DNA of 48,547 nucleotides from Scytonematopsis contorta HA4267-MV1 (GTDB taxonomy: Bacteria; Cyanobacteriota; Cyanobacteriia; Cyanobacteriales; Nostocaceae), in assembly GCA_019359035.1 (NCBI GenBank), contig JAHHIC010000072.1, positions 1-48,547 of the forward strand, given 5' to 3'. Below are positions 9,749-18,770 of the stretch, in pieces. Position 1 is the stretch's first letter, and every line of letters starts with the position of its first letter. The notes under the pieces were generated by a model. It saw only the letters and a program-made list of their open reading frames with translations. It had not been told where the DNA came from and ran no database searches. Both the position numbers and the translations under genes were made by a program.

Positions 9749-11348
9749 TACCCAAAAAGTCAGCAAACTTACCGATAGCCTTAGATACCCACACTTTTAC
9801 GTTTGCCTTTTCTTCGTGTTTGGCAACCAGTTCTTCCAAAATTTTCGGCTTCATTCTTTCGTACTGTACTTTCAGAGCATCCTTAGCTTGGTCAGATGAA
9901 ATTGTTAGCCGAGACTTTTTAGCTATGTTTAAGCAATCAGCAAGTTGCTGACGCTGGTTGGCAGTAAGAGTTAAAGTAATCACCTCAGTACACTGAGTTG
10001 GTTCTTCTAAAGCAAAAAACAACAGATGATAATACCCAGTATCAACTAAGCTACGTAATATTTTTTGTCCGATACTATCTTCTACGTCTAAGTAATAAGA
10101 CAGCCATCTTGTCAGTGGCTTTTTGGCGTCATGCAGTGCGGTAACCCAAAGTAACATTGGGTATAAATCCAGACGAGAAGCAATAAAATCGGTACTATTC
10201 GGTTTATCCAAAAATGTAGCAATTTCCTTTTTTGGTAACATAGACCAAAAAGTTGGGATATTACCTTGGGCAGTAGGTAGTAAAGTTGGGAAAACAATAG
10301 GAGCTACAGGCTTATTACTTGGCCAAGTTTTTTGTAAACAAGCTTTTTCAGATACTGAAGTAACAGGAACTAACTGTAAATGAGCTTGACCTGGTATATA
10401 GACGCTACTGTTAGGATTTTGTTTGATTGTTTCTAAAATTTCTAATATTTGATTCACATTTTCTGGACGTTCTTTGATATCCTTAGCCAAACAACTCATA
10501 ACTAAATTTTTTATTCCCTGAGGAATTGTTAGCTGAGGATTTACCTCCTCAAAAGTAGGTGGCTGTTGAAAACGATGCACTTGATACCAATGACCAAAGC
10601 TATTACTAGTACTTGCAAAAGGATGTTTTCCTGTGAGCATTTCAAACATCAATATTCCCAAGCTGTAAATATCAGAACGCGCATCTAGTACCATACGTCC
10701 CTCCATATGTTCTGGGGAGCAATAAGGTAAACTACCAATAAAAGAATCAGAATATTTCATTCCACCGCCTTCGGTGACAAATTTGGCAATACCAAAATCA
10801 AATATTTTAACTATCTCTCCTTTTTTTGCATCTTCTACAATAAATATATTTTCTGGTTTAATATCTCTATGTAAAACTTTATAAACTTCTTTTTTGTGGC
10901 TAATACCTTCGTGAGCACACTGTAAGCCATAACATATTTGTTGAACAATATCTATAAATTGGGAAATGTCCAAATGTTGATATTTAAGAATTTCTTTCAA
11001 GCTTTGCCCAGTTAGATATTCCATTACATAAAAAGGAATTCTTTCTTCCGAAAAGCCGTAACCTAAAACTTTAACAATATGTTGACTCTTACGCCCCAAC
11101 TGAGCACCAATCAAAATTTCTCTAGCAAAGCGCTGAGATACCTCTTGGCTGTCAATATTTAAAGACAAAATTTTTAAAGCAATAGGCATACCTCCCTTAG
11201 CTACGTCTTCAGCGAGGTAAACACGACCCATACCACCTCGACCAATTAAATCTCTAATCAAGTAGCGATTATTTAAATACTTACCAATGTAATTATCTAA
11301 CTCAGTCTTTGGTGCTTCAGTTTTTTTAACTTCGTTTTGTATCATCAT
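9738..11348 (-). CDS. Serine/threonine protein kinase (Hanks type)
   Basis: A 536-aa soluble kinase. The N-terminal extension of about 28 residues is followed by the kinase domain (about 29-312): glycine loop GRGGMGRVYLAED starting at G36, catalytic lysine K59 in ALKIL, HRDIKPEN with D162, DFG at 184-186, then the activation segment and SPEHMEGRMVLDARSDIYSLG. All key residues are present, so it should be active. Residues about 345-536 are a mostly helical tail without a recognised domain or transmembrane segment. Substrates are unknown. The last residues GSGE and the TAG stop are encoded by the GGGGAGTAGGAG repeat, so the extreme C-terminus has been shaped by the repeat. M1 or M2 could be the start. 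Confidence 0.93.
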   Translation of the reverse strand: MMIQNEVKKTEAPKTELDNYIGKYLNNRYLIRDLIGRGGMGRVYLAEDVAKGGMPIALKILSLNIDSQEVSQRFAREILIGAQLGRKSQHIVKVLGYGFSEERIPFYVMEYLTGQSLKEILKYQHLDISQFIDIVQQICYGLQCAHEGISHKKEVYKVLHRDIKPENIFIVEDAKKGEIVKIFDFGIAKFVTEGGGMKYSDSFIGSLPYCSPEHMEGRMVLDARSDIYSLGILMFEMLTGKHPFASTSNSFGHWYQVHRFQQPPTFEEVNPQLTIPQGIKNLVMSCLAKDIKERPENVNQILEILETIKQNPNSSVYIPGQAHLQLVPVTSVSEKACLQKTWPSNKPVAPIVFPTLLPTAQGNIPTFWSMLPKKEIATFLDKPNSTDFIASRLDLYPMLLWVTALHDAKKPLTRWLSYYLDVEDSIGQKILRSLVDTGYYHLLFFALEEPTQCTEVITLTLTANQRQQLADCLNIAKKSRLTISSDQAKDALKVQYERMKPKILEELVAKHEEKANVKVWVSKAIGKFADFLGSGE

Positions 11349-11721
11349 AATAAAAACAATTAATTATCTAATTATGTTGCTAAATACTCAATTCCTGGGA
11401 CAATTAGAAATTAATTACAGAATCTTTAAGTAAAATTATTAAAACGAGATGAACACATAGTGATAATTATGTAAATGCTGTTAAATATTGTGTAACATAC
11501 GGATTAATGCATCTCTATGAGAAATTACACTGAAACTCTAAAAGAGATTTAGGGGGGGGAGACCCCACATCAGTAGATATACTGAAAATAACTCTTTTAC
11601 TTTGTTCTCTTGTGGGTTCTCTTTTGAATTCTATTGTGGGGTGGGCATCCTTGCCCGCCCTTGCCTTTTGACAGTAGAAACTTTTTACAGTAGAGACTTG
11701 TTACAGTAGAAACCCAACATC
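11349..11721. other. Intergenic region with short repeats, no gene seen
   Basis: About 370 bases. It holds the promoter area of the minus-strand kinase gene, a run of eight Gs at about 11552-11559, a GC-rich hairpin (GGGTGGGCATCCTTGCCCGCCC) at about 11639-11660, and a three-copy 16-bp repeat ACAGTAGARACTTKTT at about 11669-11711 next to the stop of the following gene. No open frame is convincing. Confidence 0.6.
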
Positions 11722-12912
11722 TCAACGATTGAAATTGGGTAGCAAACGACGTAATATCCTTCTCAAAGGCGACTCAATTTTGACTTTAAAAGCAAGAAAC
11801 TGAGTGCGTTGCAGCTTTTGAAAATTATTATCACTAACAAGAATCAAAGCTTGTTGTCCATCAGGTAATTTAGGTCCGAGAGTTAAACCCTCAATATTAT
11901 CCAGAGCTACATCTAACCTTCGTAAATCGAACAGCAGCTTTTTCTTAACAGGCTTTATAGTTTTCATATCCGCAGACAGAAGACTATTAATATTGCTGAT
12001 ATCTGTTGCACCTTCCAAAGAAACCTGGTACAAGGCAATATAAAACCCTAAGCCAGTAAAAGTACGTTCTATACTGAGAAAATTACCTTCATTATCTAGC
12101 GCAAATAAATCAGGTAAGCCGCTAGAAAATCTATTATTTAAATTAAATAAAGGTTTTACAGGGTCAGTTAAATATAAAAATTCTTTTTCAGGTTGTCCCG
12201 TTAAAAGATTGTACTGCAATATACGGCTAGGGCTACTAACCTTTGGTTGTGCTTCCGTTCCATCTTGAATCAGAGCATTTTCCGTTGCAGTAAATAATTT
12301 ACTTTCGTCAGGAGTAATAGTAAGACTTTCAAATGCTAAATTATTGCGTATCCCAAGATTATTATCTTTTGTTGGCAAAAACTTTGTAGGTATAGGTAGT
12401 GTTTGTATTTCTTTCCCTGTAGACAATTCAAACTCTTTAACAAACGGATTAATTAAGCTTGCTGCATCACCTTCAGAAGAAATAAATACGGTGTCCCTAC
12501 TGGTTAACGCAATACCCTCGGAATCTATACTAGCAGGCGAAAAAGTTTGGCCTTTATCATTTAGAAGAGTAGTAACAATGCTTGGAACAACACTTCCCTT
12601 AGAAAGCTTACCTTTGCTCAAATCAATTTTGAACGTATAAAAACGAGCAGGAGCTTTTTGACTACGGTCATCAGATATAGAGTAAAAAAGGTTGCGCTTA
12701 GCATCGTAAGTAATTCCAGACAAACCTCCTAATTCAGTATTTTGGAACACTAAACCCGTAGGTAATATTGTTTCTCCAATAAACTCTATCCCACTAACTT
12801 CCACAGCACTGCTGGCTAAATTAGAGAAAAAGAAGCTGATAAATAAAATAGGCAGACAAAAAAGAATAACTAGCGGTAACCGTAATCGTTTGATAATTTT
12901 CTTTATTAGCAT
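11722..12912 (-). CDS. Esterase-like phytase-family protein, membrane-anchored or exported
   Basis: A 396-aa protein from the ATG at 12912. The N-terminus MLIKKIIKRLRLPLVILFC leads into a hydrophobic segment and a likely cleavage or anchor region before SSAVEVSGIEF. The body matches the esterase-like activity of phytase (phytase-like) beta-propeller family: GGLSGITYDAKRN, YSISDDRSQKAPARFYTFKIDL, DSEGIALTS, SEGD, NLAFESLTITPDESKLFTATENAL, LDNIEGLTLGP, LILVSDNNF. The acidic motifs probably bind metal. An open frame extends upstream to 13044, but that part overlaps the next gene and encodes a dispersed palindrome, so it is not used. ATG 12927 is the other candidate start. No strong ribosome site decides between them. 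The substrate is unknown. Confidence 0.85.
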   Translation of the reverse strand: MLIKKIIKRLRLPLVILFCLPILFISFFFSNLASSAVEVSGIEFIGETILPTGLVFQNTELGGLSGITYDAKRNLFYSISDDRSQKAPARFYTFKIDLSKGKLSKGSVVPSIVTTLLNDKGQTFSPASIDSEGIALTSRDTVFISSEGDAASLINPFVKEFELSTGKEIQTLPIPTKFLPTKDNNLGIRNNLAFESLTITPDESKLFTATENALIQDGTEAQPKVSSPSRILQYNLLTGQPEKEFLYLTDPVKPLFNLNNRFSSGLPDLFALDNEGNFLSIERTFTGLGFYIALYQVSLEGATDISNINSLLSADMKTIKPVKKKLLFDLRRLDVALDNIEGLTLGPKLPDGQQALILVSDNNFQKLQRTQFLAFKVKIESPLRRILRRLLPNFNR

Positions 12913-12958
12913 AGTTTGCCAAAGCATAAAATTCACAAACAAGATACCACACCAAAAT

Positions 12959-12986
12959 GTAGAGACGCGATTAATCGCGTCTCTAC
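12959..12986. repeat. 28-bp perfect palindrome, GTAGAGACG family (identical to 7801 copy)
   Basis: Same sequence as 7801-7828 and extended here by AT/AT on both sides. It lies between the RecB-like nuclease stop (13005) and the esterase-like gene start, both on the minus strand. Confidence 0.93.
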
Positions 12987-13004
12987 ATATACGTAAACCT
13001 GCTA

Positions 13005-14531
13005 TTAACCCTCGGTCTCCGATTCTAAAAAATTCGCCAGCCAATCTTTTAGTCCACGAGTCGCTCGACAGTCGTCTTCGTTATAACGTTGAATAAGTTC
13101 TAGCAAACTTCTATCGCCTGTTTCCAACCATTGGTCATACCAGTAAATACATTTAGCTCCACTAGCGTCTTGGTCACGCCACTCAAACCCTAACCATTTG
13201 GCTATGGATTTTAAAGCATAGCTCTCTATTGGCAACGCTACGGCTTGTATCAATTCTTCATAAACATCTACAAATCTACTGAGTATTGGTTCTATCGAAG
13301 CAAAAGGTGTGTTGTAAAGTTTTGCAAGTCGTTTTACTGTATCAACTTCATAAACACAAAAATGATAAATTGGTGCATCAGGATATTGCCCAACTACGTC
13401 CAAAAACTGTTGCCAAACTAGTTTTTCATCCTCTGGTTTTTCTGCCAACAAAGAATAAAATTTTTCAGTATTTTTTTCGTTATCGACCACCAATAACCCC
13501 AACAAATAATTTAAATTTAAATCTGGCTGCGCCTCAATATCAAAATAAATTTCTATGGGAGCTGGAAATATAATATCTTGGGGACGAATATAAGGAAAAA
13601 CTAGCGGACGCCTTTCAATTACAGATTGTGCTTGCAGTACAAGCTTTGTAGCGACATCGTAGTCAAATCCTGGTAAATCTTCCAGTATCGCTGGACGACT
13701 ACCTGCTAAGGATTCCAAAGATGCCATATCCAACGCTTGTAATTGCGTATAGCGTACAGGAGTAACTCCAGGTAGAAGTGAAAGATGTTTTTGAGATTGG
13801 GCAGTCGCATAACAACTACTGTACCACTGGCAAAGCGTACATTTTTGACGCGAAATAAACACCTCAGGTGCTTGAGAATAGGAAAGATTTTCCATACACT
13901 CAAGAAGAATACGCTGCATTTGTGGCATCCATTTAAGCAAATCTACGGAATGAGCCGTATCTCTACCACGCAACATTAATTTGGCTGTTTCTGGTTGTGC
14001 TTGTTGCACTGTAGCCAATATTTGAGCATGATATGCAACAACAACTTGGTATTCTTGTTTAGGGCGTTTACCCAGTTCAATATCTACTGGGACGTACATC
14101 CAATCACCAAAACGAGATTTTCCTGGTTTTTTCACCAGTAAATCTGGACGCGACAACAGGGTATATTGTTTGTACTTAGGAGTTGAATGTATATTTTCAA
14201 TCGTATCTCCTTCTGTATCGGTTAACTCTAATGGCAACCAATCAATGTCAGACTCAGAAACAAGCATAACCCCTTGGTGAATGCACTCGACACCCCTTTG
14301 CATTAACTCTAATGTCGCAGCTTGTCCGGCTTGCCAATTTCCAGGAGGGAAAATTGGTTGCTCGTAAGTCCACTTTTTCAAAATGCTCTTTTGATGAGCA
14401 ATTTTGTCCTGTTGCAATTTTTGCACCAACTCCGAAGTTGCATCTCGCCACTTTCTATCCTCGTGGACATCTAAATAAGGGCGACGCTTACAACGTTGAT
14501 ATTGTAGTAATAACTCAGCATTAATTAACAT
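13005..14531 (-). CDS. TM0106-family RecB-like putative nuclease
   Basis: A 508-aa protein. The start MLINAELLLQYQRCKRRPYLDVHED is typical of TM0106-type RecB-like nucleases. The N-terminal half holds the RecB-like signature region (PVDIELGKRPKQEYQVVVAYHAQIL) and a Cys cluster (SRQKCTLCQWYSSCY, about residues 230-243) that may bind an iron-sulfur cluster as in other RecB/AddB-like nucleases. The C-terminal half (from about residue 325) is RNase H-like: IEIYFDIEAQPDLN, PIYHFCVYEVDTVKRL, YALKSIAKWLGFEWRDQDASG and YNEDDCRATRGL. Both halves look intact. The role is probably nucleic-acid processing, with no known pathway. No operon partner is evident. Confidence 0.9.
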   Translation of the reverse strand: MLINAELLLQYQRCKRRPYLDVHEDRKWRDATSELVQKLQQDKIAHQKSILKKWTYEQPIFPPGNWQAGQAATLELMQRGVECIHQGVMLVSESDIDWLPLELTDTEGDTIENIHSTPKYKQYTLLSRPDLLVKKPGKSRFGDWMYVPVDIELGKRPKQEYQVVVAYHAQILATVQQAQPETAKLMLRGRDTAHSVDLLKWMPQMQRILLECMENLSYSQAPEVFISRQKCTLCQWYSSCYATAQSQKHLSLLPGVTPVRYTQLQALDMASLESLAGSRPAILEDLPGFDYDVATKLVLQAQSVIERRPLVFPYIRPQDIIFPAPIEIYFDIEAQPDLNLNYLLGLLVVDNEKNTEKFYSLLAEKPEDEKLVWQQFLDVVGQYPDAPIYHFCVYEVDTVKRLAKLYNTPFASIEPILSRFVDVYEELIQAVALPIESYALKSIAKWLGFEWRDQDASGAKCIYWYDQWLETGDRSLLELIQRYNEDDCRATRGLKDWLANFLESETEG

Positions 14532-14706
14532 TCCTTTAAACTAACAAGAATTAGCATCTATAGGAGTAATCCAGACAACCAAAATAGCTGTTAATAAAAT
14601 TACAGCATATCAAGGAGTTTTGTTGACTCTTGGCTGATGATTGTTGACTGATAACTGATGACTGTTAATTGTTAGCTGTTCACTTTTAAGTCTTGAAATT
14701 TGAAAA

Positions 14707-14819
14707 TGCTCAACCATCAACCATCAACCGTCAACCATCAACCGTCAACAGTCAACAGTCAACAATCAACCGTCAACCGTCAACCGTCAACCGTCAACCG
14801 TCAACCGTCAACCGTCAAC
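14707..14819. repeat. Heptamer tandem repeat (CAACCGT type), about 16 copies
   Basis: Units CAACCGT, CAACCAT, CAACAGT and CAACAAT run in tandem, becoming uniform CAACCGT in the right half. The array ends 5 bases before the ATG of the following gene. In one frame it is open on the plus strand and reads as repeats of NRQPSTV. Degenerate units on the other strand (GATTGTTGACTGATAACTGATGACTG) precede it at about 14638-14680. Confidence 0.93.
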
Positions 14820-14824
14820 TAATC

Positions 14825-16003
14825 ATGACTAAAATCAAACGCCATCGCGAACAATTTCCCGCTTTAGCGAATAAATCCTATTTTAACTACGGAGGACAAG
14901 GCCCGATGCCTCAACGTGCATTGGACGCTATTAATGAAGCACAAATTTACATCCAAAAAATAGGGCCTTTCGGCAGCGAAGTAAATACATGGATTAGGCA
15001 GCAAACAAAAATCACACGTGCAGCAATTGCAACCCAGCTAGATGTATCCCCAGACACTATAACCATTACGGAGGATGTCACTGTTGGTTGTAATATCGCT
15101 ATGTGGGGTGTTTCTTGGAAAAATGGCGACCATATACTACTTTCCGATTGCGAGCATCCTGGTATTGTGGCAATCGCTCAAGAAATTTCTAGAAGATTTG
15201 ATGTTGAGGTTAGCACCTGTCCGCTAATGTCAACTTTAAATGAGGGTGACTCGGTAGCTGTTATTGCTCAGCATTTACGTCCCAGCACCCGCATGGTTGT
15301 TCTTAGCCACATTTTATGGAATACAGGCCAAGTTCTACCTCTTAAGAAAATATCTCAACTGTGTAGAGATAATTCAGTTTTTTTAATGATAGACGCAGCC
15401 CAATCTGTAGGGCTACTACCCTTGAATTTACAAGAATTAGGAGTGGATTTCTACGCTTTTACAGGTCATAAATGGTTATGCGGTCCAGGGGGTGTGGGAG
15501 GATTATATGTAAGACCAGAAGTACGTGATTTATTGCAACCCACCTTTATTGGTTGGCGTAGTGTTGTCACCAACGGTCAAAATATACCTATAGGATGGCA
15601 TCCTAGCGGAATCAGGTATGAGGTAGCCACATCCAATTACCCACTTTATGTTGGACTAAGTGAAGCTATCGCTGTACAGGAAGAATGGGGAACAAAAGAA
15701 GAACGTTATCAACAAATTTTAAGCAACAGCGAATATCTTTGGAACAGCTTAAGGCAATTACCCAGCGTAAAATGTTTACTGGCAAATCAACCACCTCAAA
15801 GTGGTTTAGTCTCATTTCAACTAGTTAACCAGAAACCTGAAGACACAGATAATTTAGTTAATTCTTTAGAGTCACAGGGATTTCTTACTCGAACGATTTT
15901 AGACCCAAACTGCGTACGCGCCTGTGTCCATTATTTTACTCTCAAAGAAGAAATAGACCAATTAGTCGAAGCCATCCAAAGATATCAACACTCAACAAAA
16001 TGA
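14825..16003 (+). CDS. Class V PLP-dependent enzyme, cysteine/cystine C-S lyase (C-DES)-like
   Basis: A 392-aa fold-type I PLP enzyme. The ATG at 14825 is used because MTKIKRHREQFPALANKSYF is the family N-terminus; an open extension of 44 codons upstream is only heptamer repeat. The PLP site is visible: catalytic lysine K216 in TGHKWLCGPGGVGGLYV, D190 and Q193 in MIDAAQSVG, HPG at 111-113. The N-terminal NYGGQGPMP resembles the Synechocystis cystine lyase C-DES, which releases sulfur from cystine for Fe-S cluster formation. An isopenicillin-epimerase or desulfurase-like role is the alternative. The stop overlaps the next start (ATGA at 16000), implying translational coupling. Confidence 0.88.
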   Translation: MTKIKRHREQFPALANKSYFNYGGQGPMPQRALDAINEAQIYIQKIGPFGSEVNTWIRQQTKITRAAIATQLDVSPDTITITEDVTVGCNIAMWGVSWKNGDHILLSDCEHPGIVAIAQEISRRFDVEVSTCPLMSTLNEGDSVAVIAQHLRPSTRMVVLSHILWNTGQVLPLKKISQLCRDNSVFLMIDAAQSVGLLPLNLQELGVDFYAFTGHKWLCGPGGVGGLYVRPEVRDLLQPTFIGWRSVVTNGQNIPIGWHPSGIRYEVATSNYPLYVGLSEAIAVQEEWGTKEERYQQILSNSEYLWNSLRQLPSVKCLLANQPPQSGLVSFQLVNQKPEDTDNLVNSLESQGFLTRTILDPNCVRACVHYFTLKEEIDQLVEAIQRYQHSTK

Positions 16004-17076
16004 ATCGTCCCATCTTATATATAGCAATCACAAACCACGGCTTTGGACATGCAACCCGTACCGCATCGGTTGCTGCAACAATTCAAAAGTTATGTCCGGA
16101 AGCTTTATTAATTATGGTGACTACAGCACCACGGTGGTTACTAGAGTGTTACATAGAGGGTGATTTTATCCATCGTCCTCGTGCCTATGATTTAGGAGTA
16201 GTACAAGCAGATAGCTTGAACATGGATAAACAAGCAACGTTAGAAAAATTACAGGAGATTAAAAAGAATCAAAATTCAATCATCGCATCAGAAGTTAATT
16301 TTATACGTCAAAATCGCGTTGGGTTGGTCTTAGCGGATATACCGTTTCTTGCAGCACCTATAGCCAAAGCGGCTAATATACCTTGTTGGATGCTAAGTAA
16401 CTTTGGCTGGGATTTTATTTACCGTAGTTGGGGTAGTAGTTTCACAGAAATTTCTGACTGGATTAGTGAGTGCTATCAAAAAAGTGACCACCTATTTCGT
16501 TTTCCCTTTTATGAACCGATGTCAGCTTTTACAAATATTACAGATGTCGGACTAACAGGAGGAGAACCACGTTATACAGCTTCGGAATTACGATTGAAAT
16601 GGGGAATAACAGCACCTCTCGAAAAGGCTGTTTTATTGACCTTTGGTGGTTTAGGGTTACAAAAAATCCCTTACGAAAACCTACAACTATTTTCAGATTG
16701 GCAATTTATTACCTTTGATAAATCAGCTCCAGATTTACCAAACTTAGTAAAAATAAACGATTTGAAATACCGTCCTGTTGATTTAATGCCTGTTTGTGGG
16801 AGACTAGTTTCTAAACCCGGTTATGGAACTTTTTCCGAAGCAACAAAATACGGAATACCAATTGTTTCCATTACTCGTGATGATTTTGCTGAAGCCGCAT
16901 TTTTGTTAGAAGGCATAAGCAATTATAACCATCACCAAATACTGACACCCTCAGAATTCTTCGATACAACATGGGAATTTTTGCATCAGCCTCTAAATCC
17001 ACCAAAACTATCCCAAACAATCGCTAAAGATGGTAACGAAACTATCGCTAAAGCAGTCATTGAATATTTTTGTTAA
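16000..17076 (+). CDS. Glycosyltransferase-like protein (GT-B / MurG-like fold)
   Basis: A 358-aa protein. The N-terminus MNRPILYIAITNHGFGHATR has the GxGHxxR pattern of GT-B enzymes such as MurG and of the N-terminal domain of plant L-arabinokinase. The C-terminal half has FGGLGLQKIPYENL and the nucleotide-sugar-type segment SKPGYGTFSEATKYGIPIVSITR, followed by a Glu-containing loop. No transmembrane segment is seen. The ATG overlaps the stop of the PLP enzyme by 4 bases, so both are probably made from one mRNA. The donor and acceptor are unknown. The TAA stop is the first part of a heptamer repeat stretch. Confidence 0.83.
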   Translation: MNRPILYIAITNHGFGHATRTASVAATIQKLCPEALLIMVTTAPRWLLECYIEGDFIHRPRAYDLGVVQADSLNMDKQATLEKLQEIKKNQNSIIASEVNFIRQNRVGLVLADIPFLAAPIAKAANIPCWMLSNFGWDFIYRSWGSSFTEISDWISECYQKSDHLFRFPFYEPMSAFTNITDVGLTGGEPRYTASELRLKWGITAPLEKAVLLTFGGLGLQKIPYENLQLFSDWQFITFDKSAPDLPNLVKINDLKYRPVDLMPVCGRLVSKPGYGTFSEATKYGIPIVSITRDDFAEAAFLLEGISNYNHHQILTPSEFFDTTWEFLHQPLNPPKLSQTIAKDGNETIAKAVIEYFC

Positions 17077-17216
17077 CTGTTGACGGTTAACGGTTGACGG
17101 TTGAGCATTTTTAAATTTCAAAACTTAACAGTAAATAGCTAACAATTAGTAGCAGTCACCACTCATCAGTCAACAGTCAACAGTCAACAGTCAACAGTCA
17201 CCAGTCACCACTCAAC
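17075..17216. repeat. Heptamer repeats downstream of the glycosyltransferase gene
   Basis: Two blocks, in opposite orientation: TTAACTGTTGACGGTTAACGG at about 17074-17105 and CAGTCAA units at about 17167-17216. The blocks are complementary to each other and could pair. The first block includes the TAA stop codon of the upstream gene. The second ends about a dozen bases before the yjbQ start. Confidence 0.85.
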
Positions 17217-17228
17217 AAGCAAAAAATC

Positions 17229-17642
17229 ATGCATTACCAAAAACTACTGCGAGTTGGCACAAACGGTAAATCATTAATTAACGTGACACCAAAAATTGAA
17301 GCAATAGTCGCGGAATCTGGAGTAGACACTGGACTTTGTACATTATTTTTACGCCACACATCAGCAAGTTTACTAATACAAGAAAACGCAGACCCTTCTG
17401 TATTAAAAGACCTCGCTAATTTCATGGCAAAAATAGTACCAGAATCAGCCAATTATATCCATGATACAGAAGGACCGGATGATATGCCTGCTCACATCCG
17501 TACCGCACTTACCCATACTTCCGAAAATATACCTATTAATAGCGGACACTTAGTATTGGGGACATGGCAAGGTATATATATTTGGGAGCACCGACAACAC
17601 AATCATATGCGCGAATTAGTCGTACACGTTTTTGGGGGCTAG
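17229..17642 (+). CDS. YjbQ / UPF0047 family protein (secondary thiamine-phosphate synthase type)
   Basis: A 137-aa protein, the normal length for the family. Hallmarks are LCTLFLRHTSASLLIQENADP (about 36-56), HIRTALTHTSENIPINSGHLVLGTWQGIYIWEHR (about 94-127) and the terminal ELVVHVFGG. The conserved histidines probably form the metal or active site. Some members show weak thiamine-phosphate synthase activity, but the true role is unsettled. It follows a heptamer array and is followed 10 bases later by a palindrome of the GTAGAGACG family. Confidence 0.93.
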   Translation: MHYQKLLRVGTNGKSLINVTPKIEAIVAESGVDTGLCTLFLRHTSASLLIQENADPSVLKDLANFMAKIVPESANYIHDTEGPDDMPAHIRTALTHTSENIPINSGHLVLGTWQGIYIWEHRQHNHMRELVVHVFGG

Positions 17643-17651
17643 GTTGTACAG

Positions 17652-17679
17652 GTAGGGACGCGATAAATCGCGTCCCTAC
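17652..17679. repeat. 28-bp palindrome, GTAGGGACG variant
   Basis: Same layout as the 7801 copy, but GTAGGGACG pairs with CGTCCCTAC. The A-to-G change in the left arm is matched by T-to-C in the right arm, so pairing is kept. It begins 10 bases after the yjbQ stop. Confidence 0.92.
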
Positions 17680-17815
17680 ATTGATTAGATGATAAGATGT
17701 TAAGTTTATTTATATTCAATTCATAACTTTTGATAATAAGATTAAACTAGAAAAGGTTACTTTATTTAGATAATTTAAAAAACTTCGCGGATAGATAAGG
17801 GGATTGTAATAAATT

Positions 17816-18574
17816 ATGATGCAAAACCTGACATTAAACAAACGTTTCCGCATTTTAGATGAAATTATTGCTCAAAAATCTGTAAGTTACTTATCACTGA
17901 ATCCACGTAAAAATTTTGCTACTAGCTTTGTGGAAATAGGTTATTTACTTACTGAAATGAATGTAGATTCAAAAATCATAAAAAGTCTTGCAGATGCTGT
18001 AGAGCCTATAGTTCATGCTCAGCTAAGCAATTTTCCAGATAATATTTACTGGGATTTTGACTTTATGGTACACAATATGCTTAATCAAGCTTTAATTGCT
18101 AAAGAAGGCGCTTTTGATTTTCTAAATACTTTTACTGATAAAGTTGTCAGTCTCATGAATTTGTTTGGAATTAAAACACAAATTCACTTTCGTTATATAC
18201 ACGATTTTATGTATGGTTTTGAATGGGCGAAATGGGTAAAAAAAGACCCATACGCTCGTTTTCATACTGAACCTTTTGGGATAATTTTTTTAGATTATAT
18301 ATTGAGTCGAGGCCAAGAAATGATTCAGTTAATTAATCTAAATGATACCAAGTATTACCAACTCACTGATAGTGCTTACCGCAATCCTTTTTCTTTTTCT
18401 CGTGAACCAGAATGCGAATGTCGTCTTTTGAGTTATATGGCAGAAGAAGAACTTATACCAGTGCCAGCTTGGGATTGGAATGCTTGTCCGATGTGGAATA
18501 AGCCTTTTCAGCAAATTCGCCAGGAGTTATCGGTACAACTTGATATTCCCAAACAATCAATTTCTGTTGGTTAG
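17816..18574 (+). CDS. Soluble protein of unknown function
   Basis: A 252-aa protein with no signal peptide or transmembrane helix. The composition is that of a normal globular protein, rich in aromatics. Notable segments are DNIYWDFDFMVHNMLNQAL (about 75-93), IHFRYIHDFMYGFEWAKWV (about 122-140), and a C-terminal part with two cysteines in REPECECRLLSY and a Trp-rich VPAWDWNACPMWNKP. I do not recognise the family. It may be a cyanobacterial conserved protein. It stands alone, with palindromic repeats on both sides. M1 (17816) or M2 (17819) may be the start. Confidence 0.78.
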   Translation: MMQNLTLNKRFRILDEIIAQKSVSYLSLNPRKNFATSFVEIGYLLTEMNVDSKIIKSLADAVEPIVHAQLSNFPDNIYWDFDFMVHNMLNQALIAKEGAFDFLNTFTDKVVSLMNLFGIKTQIHFRYIHDFMYGFEWAKWVKKDPYARFHTEPFGIIFLDYILSRGQEMIQLINLNDTKYYQLTDSAYRNPFSFSREPECECRLLSYMAEEELIPVPAWDWNACPMWNKPFQQIRQELSVQLDIPKQSISVG

Positions 18575-18631
18575 GAACAAATAGCAATCTTAAATCATTT
18601 GTCAAAATCAAACTCATCAATACACAAAATT

Positions 18632-18683
18632 GTAGTGCGGGCATCTTGCCCGCCTCCAGTAGCAAGCAAGATGCTTGCACTAC
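18632..18683. repeat. Dispersed GC-rich inverted repeat
   Basis: The ends GTAGTGC (left) and GCACTAC (right) are complementary. Inside, GGGCATCTTGCCC forms a hairpin, and GCAAGATGCTTGC forms a second one. It lies about 55 bases after the unknown gene's stop. A related GGGCATCCTTGCCC hairpin is at about 11645-11658. Confidence 0.82.
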
Positions 18684-18770
18684 CTATATTTTCACAAATC
18701 ACTTAGGAGTGTTATTATGTCAAAATTTTGACAGTATTATTATCAAATGTTTTACTATTTTAATTGAATT

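Noticed and set aside
9586-9951. Plus-strand frame over the repeat region and kinase 3' end
   Set aside because: Its first half is translated tandem repeat, and the rest is antisense to the kinase.
12913-13044. N-terminal extension of the esterase-like gene to 13044
   Set aside because: It overlaps the end of the nuclease gene and translates a dispersed palindrome; the signal-anchor starts at 12912.
14693-14824. N-terminal extension of the PLP enzyme
   Set aside because: It is only translated heptamer repeat; the family N-terminus starts at 14825.
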